Positions 5,180 to 12,098 of a stretch of DNA of 16,136 nucleotides are shown here, in pieces. Made by a program: the position numbers and the translations under genes. Positions within the stretch are counted from its first letter, which is position 1. The number at the start of each line of letters is the position of its first letter. Origin of the DNA: an uncultured Clostridia bacterium (GTDB lineage Bacteria > Bacillota > Clostridia > UMGS1810); NCBI GenBank assembly GCA_934454585.1, contig CAKSFP010000043.1, forward strand, positions 1-16,136, read 5' to 3'. The notes below the pieces were generated by a model. It saw only the letters and a list, made by a program, of their open reading frames with translations, made no database searches and had not been told where the DNA came from.

Positions 5180-5713
5180 ATGGGCTCGGACAGCATAAGC
5201 AAAAATGCTAAGTGGTATGTTGTGCATACCTATTCCGGATATGAGAATAAAGTTAAGACGAATCTTGAAAAGATTATTGATAACAGAAGTCTCCATGATT
5301 ATATAGTAGACATCAGGGTTCCCACCGAAGATGTCGTGGAAACCAAGGGTGACGAGAAAAAGACAGTCACAAGAAAAATATTTCCCGGCTATGTGCTCAT
5401 CAAGATGGTTATGACCGATGACACATGGTACATCATCAGAAACACAACCGGTGTCACCGGTTTTGTGGGTCCCGGCTCCAAGCCGGTTCCGCTGTCTGAG
5501 GATGAAGTTGAGGCTTTGGGGGTAGATGTCAGAGAGATTGTTGCCGATTACGACATCGGAGATAATGTCAGAATCATATCCGGTGCCTTCGTGGACCGCA
5601 TAGGTATTGTGGAAGGCATAGATAAACCGAACCGCAAGGTTAATGTCGGCATAGTAATGTTTGGCAGAAAAACGGTGCTTGAGCTTGACATCAACCATGT
5701 TGAGTCGATATAA
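5180..5713 (+). CDS. nusG: Transcription termination/antitermination factor NusG
   Basis: NusG binds RNA polymerase and affects pausing and termination, and can link transcription to translation. The 177-aa product has normal length. The NGN domain spans about residues 10-110, with KWYVVHTYSGYENKV at its start and RKIFPGYVLI in the middle. The KOW domain at about 125-175 carries DNVRIISGAFVDRIGIVEGI. GGGAGG (5166-5171) lies 8 nt before the ATG. The stop is followed by a 144-nt leader of the rplK-rplA operon, so transcription probably reads through into the ribosomal genes. Nothing unusual is seen. Confidence 0.97.
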   Translation: MGSDSISKNAKWYVVHTYSGYENKVKTNLEKIIDNRSLHDYIVDIRVPTEDVVETKGDEKKTVTRKIFPGYVLIKMVMTDDTWYIIRNTTGVTGFVGPGSKPVPLSEDEVEALGVDVREIVADYDIGDNVRIISGAFVDRIGIVEGIDKPNRKVNVGIVMFGRKTVLELDINHVESI

Positions 5714-5744
5714 AGTTCATTTGTTTTTGATATATATCCCGTTT

Positions 5745-5832
5745 GGCAGGTTGGGGACAAACCCTTTATTCTGCCGCGGCAAGGGTTATATATAGAGTGG
5801 GAGGATGCGTTTGCATTCCGCTTATTTACCAC
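5745..5832 (+). promoter_or_regulatory. Leader of rplK with L1-binding-site mimic
   Basis: At 5797-5832 GTGGGAGG is followed by a short hairpin and then CC, an asymmetric A/T-rich stretch and ACCAC. This copies the L1 site of 23S rRNA (helix 76: GGUGGGAGG opposite CC...ACCACC). L1 is known to repress the L11 operon by binding such mimics. Upstream, GGCAG/CTGCC (5745-5749/5771-5775) and AACCCTT/AAGGGTT (5760-5766/5781-5787) overlap and could be alternative pairings. The region corresponds to the ribosomal leader described before rplK in Firmicutes. A second copy lies at 6296-6337. Confidence 0.75.
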
Positions 5833-5857
5833 ATTGTTTTAAGGGAGGTGTTCTTAA

Positions 5858-6283
5858 ATGGCACAGAAAGTAACAGGTTTTATTAAGCTTCAGATCGAAG
5901 CGGGCAAAGCCACACCGGCACCGCCGGTAGGTCCGGCTCTGGGTCAGCATGGTGTCAACATCATGCAGTTCTGCAAAGAGTTCAATGAAAAAACATCGAA
6001 GGACGCAGGTCTTGTAATCCCGGTTGTAATCACCGTATATCAGGACAGGTCTTTCAGTTTTATTACAAAAACTCCGCCGGCAGCTGTATTGCTTAAAAAA
6101 GCATGCAAAATCGAAAGCGGTTCGGGCGTTCCGAACAAAACTAAGGTCGCTACAATCGGCAAAGATGCTCTCAAGCAGATTGCCGAGCAGAAAATGCCCG
6201 ACCTTAACGCAGCAAGTATCGAATCTGCCATGAGCATGATTGCCGGTACAGCAAGAAGCATGGGAATCGTTGTCGAGGACTAA
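5858..6283 (+). CDS. rplK: Ribosomal protein L11 (uL11)
   Basis: L11 forms the base of the ribosomal stalk in the GTPase centre, binding 23S rRNA with L10. The 141-aa length is exactly standard. The N-terminal domain shows the proline-rich helix signature ATPAPPVGPALGQHGVNIM (about 19-37). The RNA-binding C-terminal domain shows KTPPAAVLLKKA (about 71-82) and the G/S-rich loop ESGSGVPN. AGGGAGGTG (5842-5850) precedes the ATG. Its 144-nt leader carries an L1-binding-site mimic, and rplA follows 70 nt later. Confidence 0.98.
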   Translation: MAQKVTGFIKLQIEAGKATPAPPVGPALGQHGVNIMQFCKEFNEKTSKDAGLVIPVVITVYQDRSFSFITKTPPAAVLLKKACKIESGSGVPNKTKVATIGKDALKQIAEQKMPDLNAASIESAMSMIAGTARSMGIVVED

Positions 6284-6295
6284 TGCTTGTAGTCA

Positions 6296-6337
6296 GTGGG
6301 AGGAATTTTAATTTATTGCAAAATTCCGATTAACCAC
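6296..6337 (+). promoter_or_regulatory. Second L1-binding-site mimic, before rplA
   Basis: GTGGGAGG is followed by an 8-bp stem GGAATTTT/AAAATTCC (6302-6309/6320-6327), then GATTAA and CCAC (6334-6337), which closes with GTGG (6296-6299). The asymmetric internal loop and flanking pairs copy the motif at 5797-5832 and the 23S L1 site. The rplA ribosome binding site begins 4 nt after it, so bound L1 could block initiation of its own gene. Confidence 0.7.
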
Positions 6338-6353
6338 AGAAGGAGGAAACGAA

Positions 6354-7049
6354 ATGCATAGAGGTAAGAAATATTTGGAGGGCGCGAAGCTTATCGAAAA
6401 ATCTAAAGCTTACGACCCCACAGAGGCTTTTGACCTTGTAGTAAAGGCTGCAAAAGCTAAATTTGATGAGACTGTCGAGGCTCATATCAGACTCGGCGTT
6501 GATTCAAGACATGCCGATCAGCAGGTTAGAGGTGCTGTTGTACTTCCCAACGGAACAGGCAAAAAGATCAGAGTGCTTGTTTTTGCCAAGGGTGACAATG
6601 TAAACATTGCACTTGAGAACGGCGCAGACTATGCAGGCGGCGAGGAGCTTGTAGACAAGATTAAGAACGAAAACTGGTTTGAATTTGATGTTGTTGTTGC
6701 AACACCGGACATGATGGGCGTTGTCGGCAGAATCGGTAGAGTGCTCGGTCCTAAGGGACTCATGCCTAACCCGAAAGCAGGCACTGTAACACCTGATGTT
6801 GCAAAGGCAGTTAAAGACATCAAAGCAGGTAAAATAGAGTACCGTCTCGATAAGACAAACATTATCCATTGTCCTATCGGTAAGGTTTCGTTCGGTCCCG
6901 AAAAACTCAACGAGAACTTCACAACTCTTATGTCAGCTATCATTAAGGCTAAGCCGGCTGCCGCTAAGGGTCAGTATCTCAAGAGTGTATCTGTAACATC
7001 TACAATGGGTCCCGGAGTTAAAATCAATTCCTTAAAACTTACTGACTAA
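6354..7049 (+). CDS. rplA: Ribosomal protein L1 (uL1)
   Basis: L1 binds 23S rRNA at the L1 stalk and is the translational repressor of the rplK-rplA unit. The 231-aa length is standard. The family patterns appear in order: HRGKKYLEGAKLIEKSKAYD at the start, the central LGPKGLMPNPKAGTVT motif (about 134-149) and the C-terminal TSTMGPGVKI. AGAAGGAGG (6338-6346) lies 7 nt before the ATG. The L1-site mimic at 6296-6337 directly upstream points to autoregulation. The gene is followed 6 nt after its stop by a consensus promoter serving rplJ-rplL. Confidence 0.98.
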   Translation: MHRGKKYLEGAKLIEKSKAYDPTEAFDLVVKAAKAKFDETVEAHIRLGVDSRHADQQVRGAVVLPNGTGKKIRVLVFAKGDNVNIALENGADYAGGEELVDKIKNENWFEFDVVVATPDMMGVVGRIGRVLGPKGLMPNPKAGTVTPDVAKAVKDIKAGKIEYRLDKTNIIHCPIGKVSFGPEKLNENFTTLMSAIIKAKPAAAKGQYLKSVSVTSTMGPGVKINSLKLTD

Positions 7050-7055
7050 AAAGTA

Positions 7056-7084
7056 TTGACAAACATATATGTTTGTGGTATAAT
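7056..7084 (+). promoter_or_regulatory. Consensus internal promoter for rplJ-rplL
   Basis: TTGACA (7056-7061), a 17-nt spacer and TATAAT (7079-7084) are both perfect. The last four bases of the -35 and the first fifteen of the spacer lie in an 18-bp perfect palindrome (7059-7076; half-site ACAAACATA). It gives the L10-L7/L12 pair transcription separate from rplKA. Confidence 0.88.
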
Positions 7085-7089
7085 TCTTG

Positions 7090-7195
7090 TCAGTGTCCTG
7101 AGACAGTAGGTGCAAACATAAATCCTACCGAGGAGCGATAATACTTAGTTTATTATGGGTTTCTCGCGTCTTGGGTGAGGAACCCTTTATTTTTG
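7090..7195 (+). promoter_or_regulatory. L10 leader with intrinsic attenuator
   Basis: The segment GAGACAGTAGGTGC ... TAAATCCTACCGAGGAG (7100-7137) is the conserved L10 leader core that binds the L10(L7/L12)4 complex, with TAGG/CCTA as the paired arm. It is followed by a hairpin GGGTTTCTC/GAGGAACCC (7157-7165/7177-7185, one G-U pair) and a U-rich tract (7186-7194), which looks like an intrinsic terminator. Together they suggest feedback by L10 through premature termination. The ribosome binding site of rplJ is at 7212-7219. Confidence 0.85.
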
Positions 7196-7224
7196 GCTTT
7201 TGAAATTTTATGGGAGGTGAAACT

Positions 7225-7860
7225 ATGCCAAACGCAAATGTATTGGAACAGAAAAAGACTGCAGTTGCAGAACTCGTGGAAAAGCTCAAATCAGCTCAGG
7301 CCGGTGTTGTGGTTGACTACAGAGGTCTCACTGTTGAAGAAGATACCAAACTTCGTGCAAAGTTCAGAGAAGCGGGTGTTGAGTACAAGGTTATAAAAAA
7401 CACTCTTACAAGATTTGCAATCAAGGAAGTAGGCTTTGACGCTATGGATGAACAGCTCAACGGACCTACATCTCTTGCAATCAGTGCAGATGACCCCGTT
7501 GCTCCGGCAAAGATTATATCCGACTTTGCAAAAGAGAATGAAAACATCAAAATCAAGGCAGGTTTCCTGGACGGTAAGGTAATTTCTCTCGACGAGATTA
7601 AAACTCTTGCCAACACGCCGTCAAGGGATGTTCTTATCGCAAAGATTATGGGCAGCTTGAACTCGCCTGTATCCGCACTTGTAAGAACACTGCAGGCGTT
7701 GGTAGACAACGGCGTAGAGCCGGCTGATATCAACACAGGCGCAGCCGAAGCACCGGTTGAGGCTGCTACAGAAGAAGCTCAGGAGCCGGCGGCCGAGGCT
7801 GCACCGGCAGAAGAAACCGCTGCACCGGCTGAGGAAACAGCTGCTGCACCGGCTGAATAA
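7225..7860 (+). CDS. rplJ: Ribosomal protein L10 (uL10) with long acidic Ala/Pro tail
   Basis: L10 anchors the L7/L12 dimers to the ribosomal stalk and, in complex with them, represses its own operon. The ATG at 7225 is chosen because GGGAGGTG (7212-7219) lies 5 nt upstream; an in-frame ATG at 7210 has no ribosome binding site. The resulting 211 aa exceed the usual 165-175. The body shows VVDYRGLTVEED (about 29-40), the YKVIKNTL motif (about 54-61), the conserved GFLDGK (about 113-118) and the helical L7/L12-binding region near 145-165. Residues 171-211 form an extra low-complexity tail rich in Ala, Pro and Glu with repeated PAEET units. Confidence 0.97.
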   Translation: MPNANVLEQKKTAVAELVEKLKSAQAGVVVDYRGLTVEEDTKLRAKFREAGVEYKVIKNTLTRFAIKEVGFDAMDEQLNGPTSLAISADDPVAPAKIISDFAKENENIKIKAGFLDGKVISLDEIKTLANTPSRDVLIAKIMGSLNSPVSALVRTLQALVDNGVEPADINTGAAEAPVEAATEEAQEPAAEAAPAEETAAPAEETAAAPAE

Positions 7861-7889
7861 TTAAATTCATACCAGGGAGGTAAATAATA

Positions 7890-8261
7890 ATGGCTAATGT
7901 AGAGACAATTTTGTCAGAAATCAAAGAACTTAAACTTTTGGAAGTTGCTGAGTTGGTAAAACTCATGGAAGAAGAATTCGGCGTAAGCGCTGCTGCTCCG
8001 GTTGCAGTTGCAGGCGCTGCAGTTGCAGGCGGTGAAGCTGCTGCAGAGAAGACTGAGTTTGATGTTGTACTCAAAGATGTCGGCGCTGCTAAGCTCAAAG
8101 TCGTTAAGGCTGTAAGAGAGGCTACAGGTCTTGGTCTTAAGGAAGCAAAGGACATCGTTGACGGTGCTCCTTCAACTCTTAAAGAGGCTGTTGCTAAGGA
8201 CGAAGCTGAAAAGATTAAAGCTGCTCTTGAAGAAGCAGGCGCAACTGTTGAATTGAAGTAA
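7890..8261 (+). CDS. rplL: Ribosomal protein L7/L12 (bL12)
   Basis: L7/L12 is the multicopy stalk protein that recruits translation GTPases. The 123-aa product has normal length. The N-terminal dimerisation and L10-binding part includes KLLEVAELVKLMEEEFGV (about 15-32). A mobile Ala/Gly/Val hinge follows at about 33-52. The C-terminal factor-binding domain carries EKTEFDVVL, KVVKAVREATGLGLKEAKDIVDGAP and ends ATVELK. AGGGAGG (7874-7880) precedes the ATG. It is the last gene of the operon: a strong terminator follows 19 nt after its stop, and rpoB does not come next. Confidence 0.98.
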   Translation: MANVETILSEIKELKLLEVAELVKLMEEEFGVSAAAPVAVAGAAVAGGEAAAEKTEFDVVLKDVGAAKLKVVKAVREATGLGLKEAKDIVDGAPSTLKEAVAKDEAEKIKAALEEAGATVELK

Positions 8262-8280
8262 TTTTTGATTCACTGATTCG

Positions 8281-8311
8281 GAGTGTCTCCCGTGTGGAGG
8301 CACTCTTTTTT
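8281..8311 (+). terminator. Rho-independent terminator after rplL
   Basis: A 10-bp stem pairs GAGTGTCTCC (8281-8290) with GGAGGCACTC (8296-8305), with one G-U pair and a 5-nt loop, followed by six T residues. It ends the ribosomal operon. Confidence 0.92.
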
Positions 8312-8339
8312 AATTAATAATTATTTAATAATTTATCGG

Positions 8340-8368
8340 TTGACTTTACCTTGAAAGGATATTATAAT
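8340..8368 (+). promoter_or_regulatory. Sigma-A promoter of the trmK-Nif3 operon
   Basis: TTGACT (8340-8345), a 17-nt spacer and TATAAT (8363-8368) lie 39 nt before the trmK start. They confirm that trmK begins a new transcription unit after the rplL terminator. Confidence 0.82.
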
Positions 8369-8407
8369 CATCATATAGACAACTGTTAGGCAAACGGGGG
8401 ATTTTAC

Positions 8408-9091
8408 TTGGAACTCAACGGACGACTCAAACAAATAGCAAGTCTTGTTCCGCACTGCCGTACTTTGGCGGATGTCGGCACAGACCACGGCTACATACCT
8501 ATATATTGCGCATCACACGGAATATGCGATTACGCTCTTGCCATGGATATCAACCCCATGCCGCTACGCTCAGCGCAGAGCAATATTCTCAAATACGGCT
8601 TGGACGACAAAATCACCGTTCGTCTCTCCGACGGCTTGCAGGCGCTTGCGGCAAATGAGGCGGATGTTATAGTCATTGCCGGGATGGGCGGACTGCTCAT
8701 GCGCGACATATTGCAAAGCGGTGACTCGGTAATCGGCAAGGATACTTTGCTGATTCTACAACCCATGCTTGCTGCACGCGAATTGAGGGAATATCTCTAT
8801 TCAAGCGGATTTGACATCTTCGATGAATATGTTTGCCGCGAGCAAGATAAATTTTATAATATAATAACGGCGCGTCGCGGGGAAGGCAAACACGGCGAAT
8901 ACGATATGATTTTCGGCAGAAATTTGAGAAAAAATTCACCCGAGACTTTTGAGGCATATGTTGATTACCGCCTGAGGGTGCTCGGCAAGATTGCAAACGG
9001 TATGAGAAAATCTGCGCATTCGTCGCCGATTGAACTTGCGGCAGTTGAGAATGAACTCAAAATATTGGAAAAAGCGAGGAATATACAATGA
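8408..9091 (+). CDS. trmK: tRNA (adenine(22)-N1)-methyltransferase TrmK
   Basis: TrmK uses S-adenosylmethionine to methylate N1 of A22 in tRNA. The 227-aa product shows the Rossmann-like SAM-binding pattern: LADVGTDHGY (about 20-29), the acidic residue in AMDINPMPL (Asp47), DVIVIAGMGG (about 86-95, the family signature) and LQPM (117-120). A C-terminal helical, probably coiled-coil part (about 190-227) is typical of the family. The start is TTG at 8408 with GGGGGAT (8395-8401) 6 nt upstream; no good ATG is available at this position. The last codon overlaps the start of the next gene (ATGA), so the two are translationally coupled. In Firmicutes trmK and the Nif3-family gene are normally adjacent, often near the sigma-A gene, which is not in this window. 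Confidence 0.92.
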   Translation: MELNGRLKQIASLVPHCRTLADVGTDHGYIPIYCASHGICDYALAMDINPMPLRSAQSNILKYGLDDKITVRLSDGLQALAANEADVIVIAGMGGLLMRDILQSGDSVIGKDTLLILQPMLAARELREYLYSSGFDIFDEYVCREQDKFYNIITARRGEGKHGEYDMIFGRNLRKNSPETFEAYVDYRLRVLGKIANGMRKSAHSSPIELAAVENELKILEKARNIQ

Positions 9092-9876
9092 AGATTAAGA
9101 AAATCGCGCGCATGATAGAGGATAAATGTCCGCTTAATTACGCTTTCGACCGCGACAATGTCGGCCTTATAGTGGGTGATTCCGAGAGAGAAGCCGCAAA
9201 GATCCTTGTCACTTGCGATGTTGATGAATTTGTGGCGCAAGAGGCGGCGGATATCGGCGCCGATATGATAATATCGCACCATCCGCTCATGTTTAACGCC
9301 ATAAAACACCTCAATGAGGATAATCCGGAGCAGAGGGCATTGCGGATTATGGTCAAAAACGATATCGCCATGTATGCGGCGCACACCAATCTTGATGTGG
9401 CGCGCGGCGGACTCAATGACTTCATGGCGGAAAAACTCGGTCTGACCGACACGGAAGTGATAGATTTCGTCTGCGACCGTGACGGGGCGGCACAAGGCTA
9501 CGGAAGAATAGCAAAGCTTGATGAAAAAATTACCCTTGGCGAGCTTATGGAACGCTGCAAAGCGGCTTTTGACCTGGACGGAGGCAGATTTGTGGGCGAA
9601 CCCGACGACATTATCTCCACTGTTGCCATAAACACCGGCGGCGGTGCCGGAATAATGGATTTGTGCATAGAGAAAAAGGCTGATGTTTTCATAACAGGTG
9701 ACATAAAATACAATCCGGCGCGCGATGCATATGAGCATGGCATGGATTTAATTGACATTGCGCACTATGATACGGAGAAAATCGTCATGGAGTATTTTGA
9801 AAAATTTTTTTCCGATACCGATTTGCAGATTGTCAAATCAAAGGCGAATAAGCGAATTTTCAAGATATTTTCATGA
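9088..9876 (+). CDS. Nif3-family dinuclear metal-binding protein (YqfO-like)
   Basis: This belongs to the Nif3/YqfO family, sometimes named GTP cyclohydrolase 1 type 2 homologue, whose cellular role is not settled. The 262-aa length matches the short form without the inserted PII-like domain found in longer relatives such as Bacillus YqfO. Metal ligands are visible: ISHHPL (His64, His65), AAHTNLD (His99, Asp103) and HYDTE (His226, Glu230). TGGGAG (about 183-188) and ITGDIKY (about 202-208) are also typical. The start overlaps the trmK stop by 4 nt, with GCGAGGA (9074-9080) as ribosome binding site. No clear terminator follows. Confidence 0.93.
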   Translation: MKIKKIARMIEDKCPLNYAFDRDNVGLIVGDSEREAAKILVTCDVDEFVAQEAADIGADMIISHHPLMFNAIKHLNEDNPEQRALRIMVKNDIAMYAAHTNLDVARGGLNDFMAEKLGLTDTEVIDFVCDRDGAAQGYGRIAKLDEKITLGELMERCKAAFDLDGGRFVGEPDDIISTVAINTGGGAGIMDLCIEKKADVFITGDIKYNPARDAYEHGMDLIDIAHYDTEKIVMEYFEKFFSDTDLQIVKSKANKRIFKIFS

Positions 9877-10263
9877 TTGAATCGTGCATAGGTGATGAAC
9901 CTGTCATTAAGTTTGTGCACCGTCTCGGGTAGGTATATTTAATTATGCACGCAAATAATTTTGTGGTGTCTGTGCATGTATTTTTTATTCTTTGCTCCTC
10001 GGACAGCAGTGCAGTAGCGCTGAACTCGTCGCCTAAGAATAAAAAACACATACACATCCTTTGACGGAGTGCTTTCTACGCGCATCGCGCAGAACTCGCT
10101 CACACAAAATAAAATATACCCACCCCGCCTTTGAGACAGTTTTTACTTTTTCGATTGTTTTTCAATAAGGCGGCAGGGGTCAATGCCTTCATCGACCCGG
10201 GCAAATTGACAACTTCGCATAAATAAACGCTTATCGGAATATGATGTTTAGAGGTTTTATATT
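9877..10263. other. Intergenic region with several strong inverted repeats, no convincing gene
   Basis: Four structures are visible. CGTGCATA/TATGCACG pairs 9883-9890 with 9944-9951. A 22-nt helix pairs 9971-9992 with 10035-10056 around a 42-nt loop; its two mismatches on the plus strand become G-U pairs on the minus strand. CCGCCTT/AAGGCGG pairs 10125-10131 with 10167-10173. GTCAATGCC pairs with GGC-AA-ATTGAC (10179-10187/10200-10210). An imperfect direct repeat (roughly 20 of 28 identical) starts at 10017 and 10087 with core GCGC-GAACTCG. No good promoter for the following gene was recognised, although TTGACA occurs at 10206-10211. Confidence 0.6.
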
Positions 10264-12015
10264 ATGAATAATAACACACAAAAATCAATAAAACAAAAAA
10301 ATCGCAAAAATATATATGTCATAACAGGCGTCATTCTCGTTGTGCTCATCGCCGTGTTCACAACCGCTGCGGCATACACTGCGACTGTTACCGGCGGTGA
10401 CCGCATACTGGACGGGGTGTATGCAGACGGGGTAAATCTCTCCGGCATGACAGAATCCGACGCTCAATCGGCACTTGCCGGAAACGCTGCGAAGATGCGC
10501 GAAGTGATTGACTTTGTGTGCGATGATGTCAAATTCTCTATCACCGCCGCCCAAATCGGATTGGAGCCCGACTTTGAGGCGAGTGCAAAACAAGCCTATG
10601 AATACGGCAGAGACGGCAATGCTATTGAGCGTACGAAGGCCGTCCTTGGGGCGAAATTCGGCAAAAAGCGCTTCGATATTATATATAAATGTGATGAAAA
10701 TTTACTTTTCGCCGCAATTGACGATAACATCGCCGACAAGGTAGTCTCCGTAACTCCCTATTCCGTTGAAATAGGCACAGATCGCCTTGTGGTGACAAAC
10801 GCTGTCGGCGGCAGAGAGCCGCAGACGGACGGACTTGTTGACAAAACGACAAAATACGCTTCTCATGCGACAGATGAACCGGTTGAGGTAGTTTTGCACG
10901 ATGTGGCTGCACCCGAAATAGATTTTGGCGAGTTTTGCTCTCAGTATCTGCGCAGCGCGGCGGACGCAACCTACACCGAGAAAGACGGCGGATATGTATT
11001 TACCCCCGAGGTGCGCGGCATAAGTTTTGACAAAGCCGAGGCTAAGAAAATAATCGAAGAAAACCGCGCAAACAGCAAACCGTACGAAATACCGGCGGTC
11101 ATCACCGAGCCGAAAGTTACAGTTGCGCAGCTTGAAGATATGTTTGTCTCAAAGTCAATTTCCGAGTATTCCACAAGCTATGCATCCAGCGATGCCAACC
11201 GCGCATCAAATGTGGCTCTTGCCGCATCGAAAATAAACGGCAAGGTGCTTAACCCGGGTGAGAGATTCTCTTTCAACGGAGTTGTGGGCCCGCGCACAGC
11301 CGCAACGGGATTCAAGATTGCCCATGTGTATGAAGGCGACAGAGTCGTTGACGGCATGGGAGGCGGCATATGTCAGGTGTCGTCAACTCTGTACAATGCT
11401 GTGGTGCTTGCGGACCTGAAAATCATCTCGCGCAAAAACCATTCCATGCCCGTCGGCTATGTTCCTCTCGGCAGAGATGCGACGGTTTCTTACGGTACGA
11501 TAGATTTTGTGTTCGAGAACAACAAGCCTCACCCGATAAAGATATCCGCAGTTACAAACAACCGCAGACTTACCGTGTCTGTGTGCGGTGCGGCGTCCGA
11601 CAAGGCAGAGGTTGACATAATCACGGAGAATGCCGGATATACTCCTTTTGCGACCAAGGAAATCCCCGATTCCGGTATGAAAGTCGGGGAAAGGAAGATT
11701 GTTAAGAATGGTACCAACGGCGCCATTGTCAATTCATACAAGGTCTATAAGAAAAACGGCGTTGCCGTGTCAAAGGAGTTTCTCGCTAAGAGCACATATG
11801 TTGCAATTGCGCGCGAAGTGAAAGTCGGCACTGCGCCGACAGCTGAGAGTGCGCCGGTGCAAAACGATACTCCGCAAACTCCGCAGACACCTCAGCCGCC
11901 GCAGACCGTGCCTGAACAGCCGGCCGATACGGATGGCGGCAATGATGCGCCCGCGCCCGAGCCGACCGAGACGGAGAAAAACGAATCGACCGAAGTTGAG
12001 GGCGGAACAGAATGA
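10264..12015 (+). CDS. Membrane-anchored VanW/YoaR-like cell-wall protein
   Basis: The product is probably an extracytoplasmic protein acting at the cell wall; the VanW domain has no firmly established activity. The 583 residues start with a basic segment and one membrane span at about 17-41. A YoaR-type peptidoglycan-binding-like region follows at about 45-290, with the motif DGVYADGVNLSGMT near 50-63. The VanW domain spans about 302-432 and includes INGKVLNPGERFSFN, GGGICQVSSTLYNA (about 366-379) and NHSMPVGYVPLGRDATVSYG. A G5-like module may occupy about 453-525. The last 58 residues are Pro/Thr/Glu-rich, with PQTPQTPQPP. The ATG is preceded by GAGGT (10251-10255). It appears monocistronic, followed by the pheST promoter. 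The name VanW does not imply vancomycin resistance. Confidence 0.88.
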   Translation: MNNNTQKSIKQKNRKNIYVITGVILVVLIAVFTTAAAYTATVTGGDRILDGVYADGVNLSGMTESDAQSALAGNAAKMREVIDFVCDDVKFSITAAQIGLEPDFEASAKQAYEYGRDGNAIERTKAVLGAKFGKKRFDIIYKCDENLLFAAIDDNIADKVVSVTPYSVEIGTDRLVVTNAVGGREPQTDGLVDKTTKYASHATDEPVEVVLHDVAAPEIDFGEFCSQYLRSAADATYTEKDGGYVFTPEVRGISFDKAEAKKIIEENRANSKPYEIPAVITEPKVTVAQLEDMFVSKSISEYSTSYASSDANRASNVALAASKINGKVLNPGERFSFNGVVGPRTAATGFKIAHVYEGDRVVDGMGGGICQVSSTLYNAVVLADLKIISRKNHSMPVGYVPLGRDATVSYGTIDFVFENNKPHPIKISAVTNNRRLTVSVCGAASDKAEVDIITENAGYTPFATKEIPDSGMKVGERKIVKNGTNGAIVNSYKVYKKNGVAVSKEFLAKSTYVAIAREVKVGTAPTAESAPVQNDTPQTPQTPQPPQTVPEQPADTDGGNDAPAPEPTETEKNESTEVEGGTE

Positions 12016-12063
12016 ATATTATTTTTAATTAAAATTAATGAAAAGCCGGATGTGAAAAAATTC

Positions 12064-12092
12064 TTGACAAATTGAATGAAAAATAATATAAT
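12064..12092 (+). promoter_or_regulatory. Sigma-A promoter of pheST
   Basis: TTGACA (12064-12069), a 17-nt spacer and TATAAT (12087-12092), both perfect consensus, lie immediately upstream of the T-box leader. Expected start is near 12099. Confidence 0.87.
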
Positions 12093-12098
12093 AGAAAC

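Noticed and set aside
8965..9738. 257-codon frame antisense to trmK and the Nif3 gene
   Set aside because: Both plus-strand genes carry strong family motifs throughout; the antisense frame has no motif, promoter or ribosome binding site.
9860..10057. 65-codon minus-strand frame in the Nif3-VanW gap
   Set aside because: It has no ribosome binding site and overlaps the end of the Nif3 gene, and its sequence is explained by the inverted repeats; RNA structure is the better reading, though a decayed gene cannot be excluded.
10264..12015. Vancomycin resistance gene
   Set aside because: VanW-domain proteins are widespread chromosomal wall proteins; no vanHAX or VanS/VanR genes are nearby.
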